Assembly (NCBI GenBank): GCA_019638275.1
Contig: JAHBUC010000001.1
Location: 806,001-870,000 of the forward strand
Direction: 5' to 3'
From: Cyclobacteriaceae bacterium
GTDB lineage: Bacteria > Bacteroidota > Bacteroidia > Cytophagales > Cyclobacteriaceae
Length of the DNA stretch: 64,000 nucleotides
This document shows positions 50,393 through 59,342 of the stretch, one piece after another. The translations under genes and the position numbers were made by a program. The notes beneath the pieces were generated by a model, which ran no database searches, was not told where the DNA came from, and saw only the letters and a program-made list of their open reading frames with translations. Every line of letters begins with the position of its first letter. Position 1 is the first letter of the stretch.

Positions 50393-51220
50393 TTACCCCA
50401 TCACCGCCAACATCGAAAAAATAGGTTGGCTGAGAGAAGCATCACCCTTCACCTGAATTTTCTTTTTCGCATCCTCAGCATGCAACCCTTTGGTGAACAG
50501 TTTCCAGGCAGTATCCGGATCAAGTGAAATGGTAGTGTGCGGTGTAGCATTACCTTTTTCGAATGACCATGCATTACCCTTGCGCACAATCTGCCATGAG
50601 TGGCCAACTTCTGTAGTTACCTCAACACGAACACATGTACCGTCTGCTGCATGTGTATTTCGGTATGCATGCGGCAGGGCCTGCATAAACGTTTCAATGA
50701 GTGGAGCAAAAAAATCATTTGTCATGATACCGGGCTTGCCCACGGCATCTCTGATTTGTTGTTGGTGGTGCCACTTCTCGGTGTATTCACGTGCAATGTG
50801 AAACCAGTTGGGCGATTCCGTTTGTCCGGCCCAACTCACCGCAAACATGGCGGGTTTGAACGGATCAAGTTTGCGGAGTTGTTCAACGTAAAGCGGTCCA
50901 GTATTTTCCAGCAAATCGGTAAGCAGGGTTGGACTTAGTCGTTTGCAGGCCTGTACAAAATCGGCATTGAGTCGGTTCAGGTAATCCACCAGATCCTGAT
51001 ACGAGTTGATTGCGCCCGGTGGGTCACCAAAATAATGATCGCGCATGTGCGAAATCACGCGCAGATTTCCGTCCAGCAAGTGCGCAGCAATGTCTTTTAC
51101 CGTCCACTTCCGCGCAAGCGTAGGTTTATTCCACTCCTCAGCACTTAATGACCGCAGCAGTTCAATAAGCTTTTTATCGAGTTCAGGGAAAAGATGAAGT
51201 GTTGGAATGGGAATCGTCAT
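50393..51220 (-). CDS. DinB-like/maleylpyruvate isomerase N-terminal domain protein
   Basis: This 275-residue protein has an MDMPI-type N-terminal helical bundle: LSAEEWNKPTLARKWTVKDI (about residues 25-44) with AHLLDGNLRVISHMRDHYFG containing the metal-type histidines, and WFHIAREYTEKWHHQQQIRD (about 138-157) with the third His cluster. A C-terminal SCP2-like beta domain (about 185-270) follows. Such proteins are thiol-dependent transferases or isomerases whose substrates are often unknown; mycothiol is not expected in this phylum. It converges with tRNA-Ala. Confidence 0.8.
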   Translation of the reverse strand: MTIPIPTLHLFPELDKKLIELLRSLSAEEWNKPTLARKWTVKDIAAHLLDGNLRVISHMRDHYFGDPPGAINSYQDLVDYLNRLNADFVQACKRLSPTLLTDLLENTGPLYVEQLRKLDPFKPAMFAVSWAGQTESPNWFHIAREYTEKWHHQQQIRDAVGKPGIMTNDFFAPLIETFMQALPHAYRNTHAADGTCVRVEVTTEVGHSWQIVRKGNAWSFEKGNATPHTTISLDPDTAWKLFTKGLHAEDAKKKIQVKGDASLSQPIFSMLAVMG

Positions 51221-51311
51221 ACAAAAATTCAGGTGGTAAATTAATGAATAACAGTGAGGTTTGAATCACTTTACTGATATGCTTAAGTTTACCTGAATCA
51301 ATTCAGTTTTT

Positions 51312-52376
51312 GTGAAACGCCCATATCGATTTATCTTTTTGATCTTTGCTTTTGTCAACCTTATTGTTGGGATGTTGGCAGGGTTGGGAAGACTTGGTTG
51401 GTCTGTACCCGTACCGGAAGCATATGCCCATCATGGCGCCATTATGGTTGGTGGTTTTTTAGGCAGCCTGATTGCGCTTGAAAAAGTGATTCCATTGAAG
51501 AAGCCGTTGTTTTTTATCGGGCCATTTCTCAGTGCAGCAAGCATCGTAGTATTTATAACAGGTTATTTTCAAGAGGCAGTGATCATGTTGATTGTTGCCG
51601 GAATCGTTTTTATGGCGGTGTATGGCTTGTACCTCAGGCAGCAATACACAAGCTATTTGGTTGTAGCGGTTGTTGGTGCAGCTTGCTGGACAGTAGGTAA
51701 CGTAATGCTGTTGTGGGAGAAGTTTTACCCCATGGCATTTCCCTGGTGGATGGCGTTTTTGCTGTTCACGATTGTATCTGAACGATTGGAGCTAACCAAA
51801 TTTTTGCCGGTAACGCAACAAATGAAGCGCATACTGCTAGCCCTCCTTGCATTTTTTTTAGTGGGTGTCATCACACCATTTCATTCAGCGGGTACGTATG
51901 TGAGCGGCATGGCGATGGTGTGTATCAGCGTGTGGCTGTTGCGGTATGATGTGATCCGGATAACCCTGCACAAGCAAGGGCTAGCCAGGTTTACGGCTAC
52001 CGCGTTGCTGATTGGGTATTTTTGTTTGTTGTTGCAAGGAATCTTTTTGATGACATTGAACAATGCTTCGCTCGGCTACGACATCACGGTGCATACGTTT
52101 TTCATTGGATTTGTATTTTCCATGATCTTCGCCCACGGCCCGATCATTTTACCGGGCGTGCTTGGTCTTATGGTAAAGCCTTATCATCCGTTGTTTTATG
52201 TGACGTTGGCTGGATTGTTTTTTTCTCTTGCCATGCGCATTGCCGCGAATGTTACGCTGATCGATTTTTCGTGGCGCGCCATTAGCGGGTGGATTTCAGC
52301 CGGAAGTATTTTGCTATATTTTTTGATGATGGTTGTGACAACCATAAAAGCTGTTCGTGATGCACCAGCTGCTTAA
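51312..52376 (+). CDS. NnrS-like polytopic membrane protein
   Basis: This 354-residue protein starts at a GTG (51312) and has about ten to twelve hydrophobic helices. Histidine-containing motifs include YAHHGAIMVGGFLGSLIALE (about residues 38-57), VHTFFIGFVFSMIFAHGPII (about 260-279) and GLMVKPYHPLFYVT. The HG...GFLG...ALE pattern matches the NnrS-like family, which is linked to nitric oxide stress and heme/copper. A second polytopic protein overlaps its end (17 bp) and a TonB receptor follows. The family call is by pattern only. Confidence 0.7.
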   Translation: MKRPYRFIFLIFAFVNLIVGMLAGLGRLGWSVPVPEAYAHHGAIMVGGFLGSLIALEKVIPLKKPLFFIGPFLSAASIVVFITGYFQEAVIMLIVAGIVFMAVYGLYLRQQYTSYLVVAVVGAACWTVGNVMLLWEKFYPMAFPWWMAFLLFTIVSERLELTKFLPVTQQMKRILLALLAFFLVGVITPFHSAGTYVSGMAMVCISVWLLRYDVIRITLHKQGLARFTATALLIGYFCLLLQGIFLMTLNNASLGYDITVHTFFIGFVFSMIFAHGPIILPGVLGLMVKPYHPLFYVTLAGLFFSLAMRIAANVTLIDFSWRAISGWISAGSILLYFLMMVVTTIKAVRDAPAA

Positions 52377-53529
52377 ACTTCCCCTTATTTTCTTTTTCAT
52401 AGCTTCAGTAGTTGGGGTGTTGCTGCGGTGGCATCAGGTTTATCCGGTGGAGGGCTTTGTTTATCCGTACTGGCTTCACGCACATTCTCACCTGATGTTT
52501 TTAGGATGGGTTTTCAATGCGTTGGTCGTTAACGCAGTCGTTCAAATTTTACCTGATGCGCCTGTAAAACGCTATACAAAAATTATCTGGTTGTTGAATG
52601 CATTGGTGCTGGGCATGCTCATCTCGTTTCCGCTTCAGGGTTATGGTGTTTACTCTATCATTATTTCAACCTTGCATACAGTTGTCGCTGTTATTTTTAT
52701 TGTTCATTTCTTTCGGGCTGTGCGTCATGTAGTTTTTGCTGAAGTGCAATACATGAAAACTGCATTTGGTTTCTTTGCGCTGTCGGCTGCCGGGCCATTT
52801 GCTTTAGGGGCGTTGATGGCCAACGGATTGGGACAAACGCCAGCGTATCATCTGGCGGTGTATTACTACCTGCATTTTCAATACAACGGTGTATTCATGT
52901 TTGGCGCACTTGCGTTGTTTTACCGGTTACTGCGCCAAAAGGAAGTAGTTGTTCATGATGCACTGGCGCAACGCGGAAAAATGTTTTTGATTCTTTCCTG
53001 TTTGCTCACGTATGCGTTGTCGGCATTGTGGTTACAACCCTCTGTAGTCGTGTATGTCATTGGACTGGTGGGAGCCTTGCTTCAATTTGTAGCGTTTATT
53101 TTTATTTGTCGATCGGTTGATCAGGATGGAATTAGGTTATTTAAAAAATTTTCGAATCCAGCGAGGATATTTTTTGTGTTGGCGGCAATCTCATTGATTA
53201 TAAAGCTGGTTCTTCAACTTGTATCTGTTGTTCCGGTTGTGGCACAACTGGCATTTGACGTGCGGTTTTATGTGATCGCTTACCTGCACCTGGTATTAAT
53301 TGGTGTGATCTCATTTTTCTTGTTGGGATGGTATCATGAGCAAGGGTATTTGAAAAAGGTATCGTGGATATTTCTTTTTTTATTAGTTCTGGCATTTGTG
53401 GCATCGGAAGCAGCCATGATACTGGTGGGATTAATTTCATTGGATATGATTCGTGAAATCATTCTTTTTTCTTCCATAGCGATGAGCGTGGCGATTGGTG
53501 TGTATGCCATCCGGCAAAAGGTAGCGTAG
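52360..53529 (+). CDS. Polytopic membrane protein with oxidase-like histidine motifs
   Basis: The protein has 389 residues from the ATG 52360, overlapping the NnrS-like gene by 17 bp. About ten to twelve membrane helices. Conserved-looking histidines lie in WLHAHSHLMFLGWVFNALVV (about 39-58), LHTVVAVIFIVHFFRAVRHV, and YYLHFQYNGVFMFGALALFY (about 169-188) and YLHLVLIGVISFFLLGWYHE. This spacing recalls heme-copper oxidase subunit I-like folds, but no full set of copper and heme ligands is evident. The role is unknown, most likely linked with the preceding gene. Confidence 0.7.
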   Translation: MHQLLKLPLIFFFIASVVGVLLRWHQVYPVEGFVYPYWLHAHSHLMFLGWVFNALVVNAVVQILPDAPVKRYTKIIWLLNALVLGMLISFPLQGYGVYSIIISTLHTVVAVIFIVHFFRAVRHVVFAEVQYMKTAFGFFALSAAGPFALGALMANGLGQTPAYHLAVYYYLHFQYNGVFMFGALALFYRLLRQKEVVVHDALAQRGKMFLILSCLLTYALSALWLQPSVVVYVIGLVGALLQFVAFIFICRSVDQDGIRLFKKFSNPARIFFVLAAISLIIKLVLQLVSVVPVVAQLAFDVRFYVIAYLHLVLIGVISFFLLGWYHEQGYLKKVSWIFLFLLVLAFVASEAAMILVGLISLDMIREIILFSSIAMSVAIGVYAIRQKVA

Positions 53530-53537
53530 TCAGCGTA

Positions 53538-53568
53538 TTGGCATTATGCCGATCGTGTTCTACTTTTG
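53538..53568 (+). promoter_or_regulatory. Promoter of the second TonB receptor gene
   Basis: TTG at 53538-53540, a 20-bp gap and TACTTTTG at 53561-53568 match the TTG/TAnnTTTG consensus; the ATG is 21 bp past the -7 box. Confidence 0.6.
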
Positions 53569-53588
53569 CACGCTTTAAAACCCAACTC

Positions 53589-55412
53589 ATGAAACCCCTG
53601 TTGATATTCATCATTGCCTTACTTGTTAATTTACCTGCTGTTGCTCAACAAGATACCACACGCCTGCTCAATGAGGTGCCGGTTTATGCCAACCGCATCC
53701 AAACCGGATTCAATGAAACTTCGGCTAGTGTAATCGTGATAAATGCGGCACAACTTCAACATACGCCAGCCATAAGCGTGGCCGATGCACTTCACTATTA
53801 TGCCGGTGTGGACATGCGCCAGCGCGGTGCCAATGGCGTGCAGGCAGATGCCGGCATTCGTGGCAGCACGTTTGATCAGGTGTTGATTTTAATCAATGGC
53901 ATTAAAATCAGCGACATGCAAACTGGGCACCACTCCATGAACCTGCCTATTGATATGGATAATGTGGAGCGCATTGAAATTTTGAAAGGACCTGCTGCGC
54001 GCGTGTTTGGTCAGAATGCATTTGCAGGCGCGATCAACATCATCACCAAAAATCCAGAAGAAACCTTTGTGAAACTGCAGGCTGTGGGCGGTGAAAACGG
54101 ATTGGGTGGCGGCCGACTTTCCGCATCGTTGTATGAAAATGGAGTAGGGCACTACCTTTCCGCCAGTCGTGATTTTTCGGATGGGTATAAATACAACACC
54201 GATTATGTGATCTCCAATTACTTTTATCAAGCCGGCTGGAAAAGCACGGTTGGGAAATTCAGTTTCCTTTCAGGATTAACCGACAGAAGTTTTGGTGCAA
54301 ATGGATTCTATGCCAGCGCAGCGTTTCAGGATCAATATGAATCGGTACAGACTAGCTTAACAGCTTTGTCGTTGCAAACCAATCATCGTGAGCACATGCG
54401 CATTGATCACCGGTTGTATTGGAGACGCAATCAGGATGATTACATTTTTAATAAAAACAATCCTACGGCTTATCGTAATCTGCATACCAACAATACCGTT
54501 GGGTACGAAGTGAACGCATCAATCGACAGTAAAGCGGGTATTACCGGAATGGGTGTTGATATCAACCATTTGAAGCTTACCAGTAACAACCTGGGTGATC
54601 ATAACCGTACGGTAGCTTCAGTTTTTTTGGAACATCGTTTTGAATTGTTAAATAAAAAAATGGATATCACACCAGGTGTTCAGTTGAACTACTATTCAGA
54701 CTTTGGTACCAACCTGTTTCCGGGAGTAGATGTTGGGTATGTGCTAACCAGTAAATTGAAAGCGTTTGGAAACTGGGGGTACACCTATCGTGTGCCTTCC
54801 TATACAGATTTGTATTACAGCGACCCAGCCAACTTGGGAAACCCCGATCTGCAACCGGAATATGCATTATCATACGAAGCGGGCTTGAAGTTGCTGAATA
54901 TTGCCGGCCTTACCGCACAAGCCAGTTACTTTGTTCGTAACGGCAATCGCATCATCGACTGGACAAAAGAAAACGATGCTGACCCCTGGCGACCGGATAA
55001 CCTGATTGGTGTGAACATGAGCGGAGTGGATATGAACATCAGTTATGCCTTCCCCAAGAGTAATTTTTTGCACCGACTTGATGTTGGGTACACCTACATC
55101 GATGCTGAAAAGCAACAAGATGCAGCATTCTCCCGATATGCGTTGGAGAATCTGAATCATCAGGTGGTCGGTTCATTAACGTTGAAATTTGGCAAGCAGG
55201 TTTTTGCCAGTTATTATTTCCGCTATGTTGATCGTGCAAGTATGGATGATTACATGATTTCAGATTTTCGCTTGAACTGGAGTAATAAATCGTGGTCGGT
55301 TTTTGCTGATGTTACCAACATGTTCAACCAACCGTACCAGGAAACCAATCTTGTGGTCATGCCCGGCCGTTGGGCAAAGCTGGGGGTGAGTTATACCATT
55401 CGGAAAAGTTAG
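53589..55412 (+). CDS. TonB-dependent outer-membrane receptor
   Basis: The ATG at 53589 gives signal peptide MKPLLIFIIALLVNLPAVAQ (607 residues). Plug domain at about residues 24-150, with the TonB-box-like start TTRLLNEVPVYANRIQTGFN and plug motifs GIRGSTFDQVLILINGIKIS and GPAARVFGQNAFAGAINIIT. A 22-strand barrel follows, with WGYTYRVPSYTDLYYSDPAN and NPDLQPEYALSYEAG; the terminal strand WAKLGVSYTIRKS ends near the usual aromatic pattern. The plug layout resembles siderophore/vitamin B12/copper-type receptors. It has its own promoter and lies 59 bp after the polytopic gene. Cargo unknown. Confidence 0.9.
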   Translation: MKPLLIFIIALLVNLPAVAQQDTTRLLNEVPVYANRIQTGFNETSASVIVINAAQLQHTPAISVADALHYYAGVDMRQRGANGVQADAGIRGSTFDQVLILINGIKISDMQTGHHSMNLPIDMDNVERIEILKGPAARVFGQNAFAGAINIITKNPEETFVKLQAVGGENGLGGGRLSASLYENGVGHYLSASRDFSDGYKYNTDYVISNYFYQAGWKSTVGKFSFLSGLTDRSFGANGFYASAAFQDQYESVQTSLTALSLQTNHREHMRIDHRLYWRRNQDDYIFNKNNPTAYRNLHTNNTVGYEVNASIDSKAGITGMGVDINHLKLTSNNLGDHNRTVASVFLEHRFELLNKKMDITPGVQLNYYSDFGTNLFPGVDVGYVLTSKLKAFGNWGYTYRVPSYTDLYYSDPANLGNPDLQPEYALSYEAGLKLLNIAGLTAQASYFVRNGNRIIDWTKENDADPWRPDNLIGVNMSGVDMNISYAFPKSNFLHRLDVGYTYIDAEKQQDAAFSRYALENLNHQVVGSLTLKFGKQVFASYYFRYVDRASMDDYMISDFRLNWSNKSWSVFADVTNMFNQPYQETNLVVMPGRWAKLGVSYTIRKS

Positions 55413-55464
55413 TGAATGATTTAACCGGTTTTAGCGTTTAGCAAAAGAACCCATCATAACACAA

Positions 55465-55776
55465 ATGGAAACTTTTACACCTGTTGATTATGTGTATCGC
55501 GAAATCATTGAAGAAGCCATTGCTTCCGGCAAGCGGGGTAAGGTTTTCTTTTTTGAAAATCCCGGTGTGGTAGGTGAGGCAGAAGGGCAGGTTGTGCTGC
55601 TGGAAGAAATTGCGGGCAAAGGTTTATTCATTCACCTTGTTCCGCAAGCATCCGTGCGCATCGATCGTATTATTACCTTATTTGGTAAGCCTGGTGCCGC
55701 CTTTGATGAATACGATGCCTACGCCAACCAATGCCTCGATTGCCGGGGTGGGTATGATGAGGCGAAGTTGGATTGA
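55465..55776 (+). CDS. Small soluble hypothetical protein
   Basis: This 103-residue protein begins METFTPVDYVYREIIEEAIA and ends YANQCLDCRGGYDEAKLD. The CLDC pair near the C-terminus is a possible metal site. No signal peptide or membrane segment; I do not recognise the family. It stands 52 bp after the TonB receptor stop and may be co-transcribed. A hairpin follows its end. Confidence 0.55.
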   Translation: METFTPVDYVYREIIEEAIASGKRGKVFFFENPGVVGEAEGQVVLLEEIAGKGLFIHLVPQASVRIDRIITLFGKPGAAFDEYDAYANQCLDCRGGYDEAKLD

Positions 55777-55827
55777 GGACACTTGATCATCAGAATTCTT
55801 TTAGAAGATTTTAGTTCTTAATAAAGC

Positions 55828-55862
55828 CACAAGCTACAAGTTTTGTGCGCTTGTAGCCTGTG
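55828..55862. terminator. Hairpin between convergent 55465 and OsmC genes
   Basis: CACAAGCTACAAG (55828-55840) pairs with CTTGTAGCCTGTG (55850-55862), one mismatch, 9-nt loop. It sits between the stops of two convergent genes; no strong T tract, so termination is probable but not certain. Confidence 0.55.
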
Positions 55863-55880
55863 ACTGATTTTACAAATGTG

Positions 55881-56561
55881 TTAGCGTTTAGCGATGCTAA
55901 CTTTGACAGGAACCTGATTGGTAACAATGTCAAATACTGGTGACTTGGTAACAAAGTCTTCCAATTTTTTTCGTTGCTCTTCGGTAATATCCCCCTCTAT
56001 GGCAAATTTTACCCGTATTTGCTGGTATCCGTTCCTAACCTTATCGTTAAGTCCAAGAAAGCCCTGCACATCCAGATCTCCTTCAAGAGTTGACTCTACA
56101 CTTTTGAGTTCTATGCCGTTTGCGGCAGCATGAAGTACCATGGTGGTAGTCATGCATCCTGCCAATCCATGAAGGATGTACTCTACAGGATTAGCTCCTT
56201 CATTGTTTCCGAGCAGAATGGGAGGCTCACTATTGTCATATACAAAGGGTTTTTTACGGGATGTGTCTTCCTGTCCTCCTCCATAAAACCCATGGATAGT
56301 GCTTCGGTTGTGCCCGCCCTTTATCCATTTATTCCTGGCTCTGAATTCAAACCGGGCAATGTTAGGGTTTTCCTGAATTGCCTTTACTGTTCCCATGATA
56401 TCTTCCAGCGAAAACCCATTTATAGTAGAATTTAATTCAGTGGGTTCCTCTTTCAATTCGGGTTCAAGAAATCGATTGGTCATTGCCACATTAATGAGGA
56501 GAACTACCATTAGACCTATGGCAAGCACAAGCAAGTTTGGGGTGTTGATTAGTTTTTTCAT
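55881..56561 (-). CDS. OsmC family protein with N-terminal membrane anchor
   Basis: The protein has 226 residues from the ATG 56561. The first 30 residues form a hydrophobic anchor (NTPNLLVLAIGLMVVLLINV); the remainder is an OsmC/Ohr domain, with YILHGLAGCMTTTMVLHAAA (about 133-152) carrying the reactive peroxidatic Cys and DVQGFLGLNDKVRNGYQQIR (about 173-192). Only one clear cysteine of the usual pair is obvious. OsmC enzymes reduce organic hydroperoxides in the cytoplasm; membrane tethering is unusual. A sigma-54 activator lies upstream, and a palindrome sits between them. Confidence 0.8.
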   Translation of the reverse strand: MKKLINTPNLLVLAIGLMVVLLINVAMTNRFLEPELKEEPTELNSTINGFSLEDIMGTVKAIQENPNIARFEFRARNKWIKGGHNRSTIHGFYGGGQEDTSRKKPFVYDNSEPPILLGNNEGANPVEYILHGLAGCMTTTMVLHAAANGIELKSVESTLEGDLDVQGFLGLNDKVRNGYQQIRVKFAIEGDITEEQRKKLEDFVTKSPVFDIVTNQVPVKVSIAKR

Positions 56562-56656
56562 AAAGATTAAAATTTGGTTTTTTTGTTTCGCCACCATTTT
56601 CCATCCCTATGCCAAACTCAATTAAGTGCGTTTAAAGCTCGAATACGAAGAAATTG

Positions 56657-56689
56657 AACTGGCGAATTATCGTAACTGGCGATAATTCG
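56657..56689 (-). promoter_or_regulatory. Candidate activator site upstream of the OsmC gene
   Basis: CGAATTATCG (56663-56672) and CGATAATTCG (56680-56689) form perfect 10-bp arms around a 7-bp spacer; AACTGGCGA also repeats directly (56657-56665 and 56674-56682). It lies about 100 bp upstream of the OsmC ATG and 27 bp after the stop of the sigma-54 activator. A weak TTTGGCAT-N-GA -24/-12-like stretch follows around 56601-56616. Being the binding site of the adjacent activator is inference. Confidence 0.5.
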
Positions 56690-56715
56690 TCATAATTATG
56701 ACTAGATCTCGTTAG

Positions 56716-58605
56716 TTATTTTAGGCCAAGGGCCTTCATTCTTGAGTGAAGAGTGGTTGGAGGTATTCCCAAAATAGTGGCTGCTCCTGTCGGTCCTGAT
56801 ATCTTACCTTTTGAAAGGGCAAGCGCTTTTTGAATATTAGCTTTCTCCAATTGATCCATTTCCAGGTATGTCCATACCTTTTCACTGTTTCCATCCATTT
56901 GGGTACTTGATGGAGATATTGAGGAGGGCACACCCAGCATTCCATCCAGATCAAGAACACCGCCTTTTGAGAAAATAACAGCCCTTTCCAATACATGCTC
57001 CAATTCACGGATATTGCCCGGCCATGAATAATGCAGCAAAATTTTCTTTGAAGATTCGGAAAGTGGGTATATCGGTTTCCCTACTCTTCTTTCCAGCTTT
57101 CTGATGATTGCTTCTGCTAACTCAATCACGTCTTGGCCTCGTTGTCGCAAAGCCGGCAATCGAATGGGAATTACATGAAGTCTATAAAATAAATCCTCTC
57201 TAAAGGAGCCCGATTTTACCATTTCCTCCAGGTTGCGATTGGTAGCAGCAACGATGCGCACGTCAACTTTTTGGGTACGGGAGCTACCAACCGGTTCAAA
57301 TTCTCCTTCCTGCAATACCCTTAGCAACTTGGCCTGAAGTTCCAGTGGCAGTTCACCGATTTCGTCCAAAAACAAAGTGCCACCATCGGCCAAAGAAAAC
57401 CTTCCTTCCCTGGCTGTCAAGGCACCGGTGAACGCACCCTTTTCGTGACCAAAGAATTCACTTTCAATTAGATTTTCAGGAATTGCTGCACAGTTTACTT
57501 TTATTAAAGGGTGTTTGGCCCTTGGGCTGTTTTGATGGATAAACCTGGCGAATACCTCTTTTCCTGTGCCGGTTTCTCCAGTCAACAATACGGTGCTTCC
57601 CGATGCGGCTACCATTCGAGCCAAATCTACAGTCTCCTTCATCACAGCCGATTTTCCAATGATTCCGGATTCTGGTAACAAACGATGTTGCTCATTTTCC
57701 AAAAGCTCAATTCGTTGCTCAGCTCTGGCCAGTTCTCTTACGTCACGCAGGATAAGGGTAAGGTATTTTACATTATGAAGTACATAATAGCCAAACGAAA
57801 CCTCAACAGGAATTTCTTTCCCGGAGGCTTCAGTAATGCACATATCTGCATGGGTAAATTTCGTACCCGTTGTTTCATACTCTGACCGAAGTTTCTTTAG
57901 TTGCTTTCTTAGTAATTGAGCTCCCGCGTCATTAAACAAGGGTATAGCTAATTTACCTATCAGCTCTCCTTCACTTTTACCCGTAAGCTTGCAGGCGGAT
58001 GGGTTTGCAAGTGTAATCATGCCAAGGTCATCAGTTTCAAGAAGGGCATCTTGTGTATTTCCGATAAATGCCTCCAATCTTTGTTTCTTCTCCAGCAGCT
58101 GTTCCTCAGTACGCATCCGGATAAATTCTGCATTGGCGCGCTGTAAAAACAAATTAAAAATGGCCTCTTGGGTAGCATCCGGTTCTAATGGAGAAGTGTG
58201 TAAGATAGCCAGGTGTCCCACAAACTCGCCTGCTTCATCCTGCATTGGGTATCCAAGATAACTCACTGCCTTCATGGGCTTTAAATCGGGGTCGTCCGGA
58301 AAAAGCTCCACTACGCGGTCTTTTACCAGGAAACATTCCTTTGTTTGATAAACCCGCTCACAAGGTGTGTTGGCCAAAGCATAGTCATAGGATTCTACAT
58401 ATTGATCATTAAGCCAAAAGGCCAAGGAGCTGAGCATTTGTTTATCCGGATGGTAGCGGGTAACCCAGGCACCATGTACTTGTAAGGTTTGAGCCAAATG
58501 CTTTACGAGAGAACGGAAGTACTGCACGCCAAACTCATGGTGCGTGTGTGACAGTATTTGGGTAATCAGGCGATGTGCTATAACAGAAGAAGAGCTTTCT
58601 GGCAC
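56716..58605 (-). CDS. Sigma-54-dependent Fis-family transcriptional activator (GAF-PAS-AAA+-HTH)
   Basis: This 629-residue activator starts at a GTG (58605-58603). Order: GAF-like sensor (about 1-165), PAS (about 175-295, [20 protein letters not shown]), AAA+ (about 310-545) with Walker [10 protein letters not shown], the sigma-54 contact loop GAFTGA, Walker [11 protein letters not shown], and a C-terminal Fis-type helix-turn-helix ([20 protein letters not shown]). The sensory domains may detect a small molecule or redox state. It opens bound sigma-54 polymerase using ATP. Its likely target is the downstream OsmC gene 155 bp away. The Fis HTH would bind the palindrome in that gap. Confidence 0.93.
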   Translation of the reverse strand: MPESSSSVIAHRLITQILSHTHHEFGVQYFRSLVKHLAQTLQVHGAWVTRYHPDKQMLSSLAFWLNDQYVESYDYALANTPCERVYQTKECFLVKDRVVELFPDDPDLKPMKAVSYLGYPMQDEAGEFVGHLAILHTSPLEPDATQEAIFNLFLQRANAEFIRMRTEEQLLEKKQRLEAFIGNTQDALLETDDLGMITLANPSACKLTGKSEGELIGKLAIPLFNDAGAQLLRKQLKKLRSEYETTGTKFTHADMCITEASGKEIPVEVSFGYYVLHNVKYLTLILRDVRELARAEQRIELLENEQHRLLPESGIIGKSAVMKETVDLARMVAASGSTVLLTGETGTGKEVFARFIHQNSPRAKHPLIKVNCAAIPENLIESEFFGHEKGAFTGALTAREGRFSLADGGTLFLDEIGELPLELQAKLLRVLQEGEFEPVGSSRTQKVDVRIVAATNRNLEEMVKSGSFREDLFYRLHVIPIRLPALRQRGQDVIELAEAIIRKLERRVGKPIYPLSESSKKILLHYSWPGNIRELEHVLERAVIFSKGGVLDLDGMLGVPSSISPSSTQMDGNSEKVWTYLEMDQLEKANIQKALALSKGKISGPTGAATILGIPPTTLHSRMKALGLK

Positions 58606-58972
58606 AGGTCAGATATTTATACCGTTTAAAATTTCCTTTAGGAGAAAGCCTGCATTTTAGAAGTCACTCATCACATCTCCGGCAGTAACTTTGATGGCTT
58701 CCTCATTCATATAAATTCTTATCGTTAAAGTTAGCAGTTTTCCTCGTAAATACCTTGAAAGCGTATCTGTTAGGACTTTAGAAATTCAGCCGCTACTTTA
58801 CATGATAAATCTTTGTCCACACTTTCTCCAGAGACTTTCAATTGGATTTGATTTGTGTGGTTAAACTGGAGAGATCATCAAATCGTTTAACTTTTGTTTT
58901 CGTTGCAAAGCAAAAGTACATTTTACTTGAAGATTGTATCTTAAGAGAATAAGCAAAGTGAATTGGGATAGT
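58606..58972. other. Long spacer upstream of the activator, possible short peptide
   Basis: About 370 bp. On the minus strand, ATG at about 58712 opens a 17-codon frame (MNEEAIKVTAGDVMSDF) that ends in TAA, which might be a short peptide or a decayed gene end. Nothing else with coding character, repeat structure or strong hairpin is visible. Confidence 0.3.
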
Positions 58973-59000
58973 AAAAAAGAGGTTGCTTTCAACAACCTCT
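58971..59000 (-). terminator. Terminator of tRNA-Pro
   Basis: AGAGGTTG (58978-58985) pairs with CAACCTCT (58993-59000), and on the minus strand the stem is followed by TTTTTT. It lies 5 bp past the tRNA 3' end. Confidence 0.85.
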
Positions 59001-59005
59001 CCAAG

Positions 59006-59080
59006 TCGAGGTGAGAAGATTCGAACTTCCGACCCCCACGTCCCTAACGTGGTGCGCTAACCGGGCTGCGCTACACCTCG
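59006..59080 (-). tRNA. tRNA-Pro(AGG)
   Basis: A 75-nt minus-strand cloverleaf with acceptor CGAGGTG/CACCTCG, D arm GCGCAGCCCGGTTAGCGC, anticodon stem CCACG/CGTGG, loop TTAGGGA, T arm GGAAG-TTCGAAT-CTTCT and discriminator A. The anticodon is AGG (plus-strand CCT at 59043-59045). The body is unmistakably proline (the GGG at 35-37 matches tRNA-Pro), but A at position 34 is unusual for bacteria, where GGG, TGG and CGG are typical. CCA is not encoded. Confidence 0.92.
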
Positions 59081-59104
59081 AGCAATTTTGAAATAACTTA
59101 TATC

Positions 59105-59148
59105 GGTGCGCTAACCGCCCCGATACCTATCGGGGGCGCAACACCCCG
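59105..59148 (-). repeat. Degenerate tRNA-Pro 5'-half fragment with hairpin in the D loop
   Basis: Read on the minus strand, CGGGGTGTTGCGC (59148-59136) and CGGTTAGCGCACC (59117-59105) match the 5' half of tRNA-Pro. GCCCCGATA and TATCGGGG(G)C (59117-59137) form a hairpin between the two fragments. GGTGCGCTAACCG is identical to 59051-59063 in the tRNA. It has no anticodon arm, so it is a remnant. Confidence 0.65.
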
Positions 59149-59342
59149 AAACCCTTAAACGGGGCTGCAATATTAATAAAGTATCGCGGGAACTCCCAAA
59201 AGTTATTCCAAGGAGAATACGGACATGAGATTTTTCGTTTCTGATTCCTCTTTTTATATCCGTTGAAATTCAATTAACTTATCGATGGTTATTTCCTTCG
59301 CGCTTCTTTGCTGCTTTGCGTGAATATTTAAACAGATAAATT

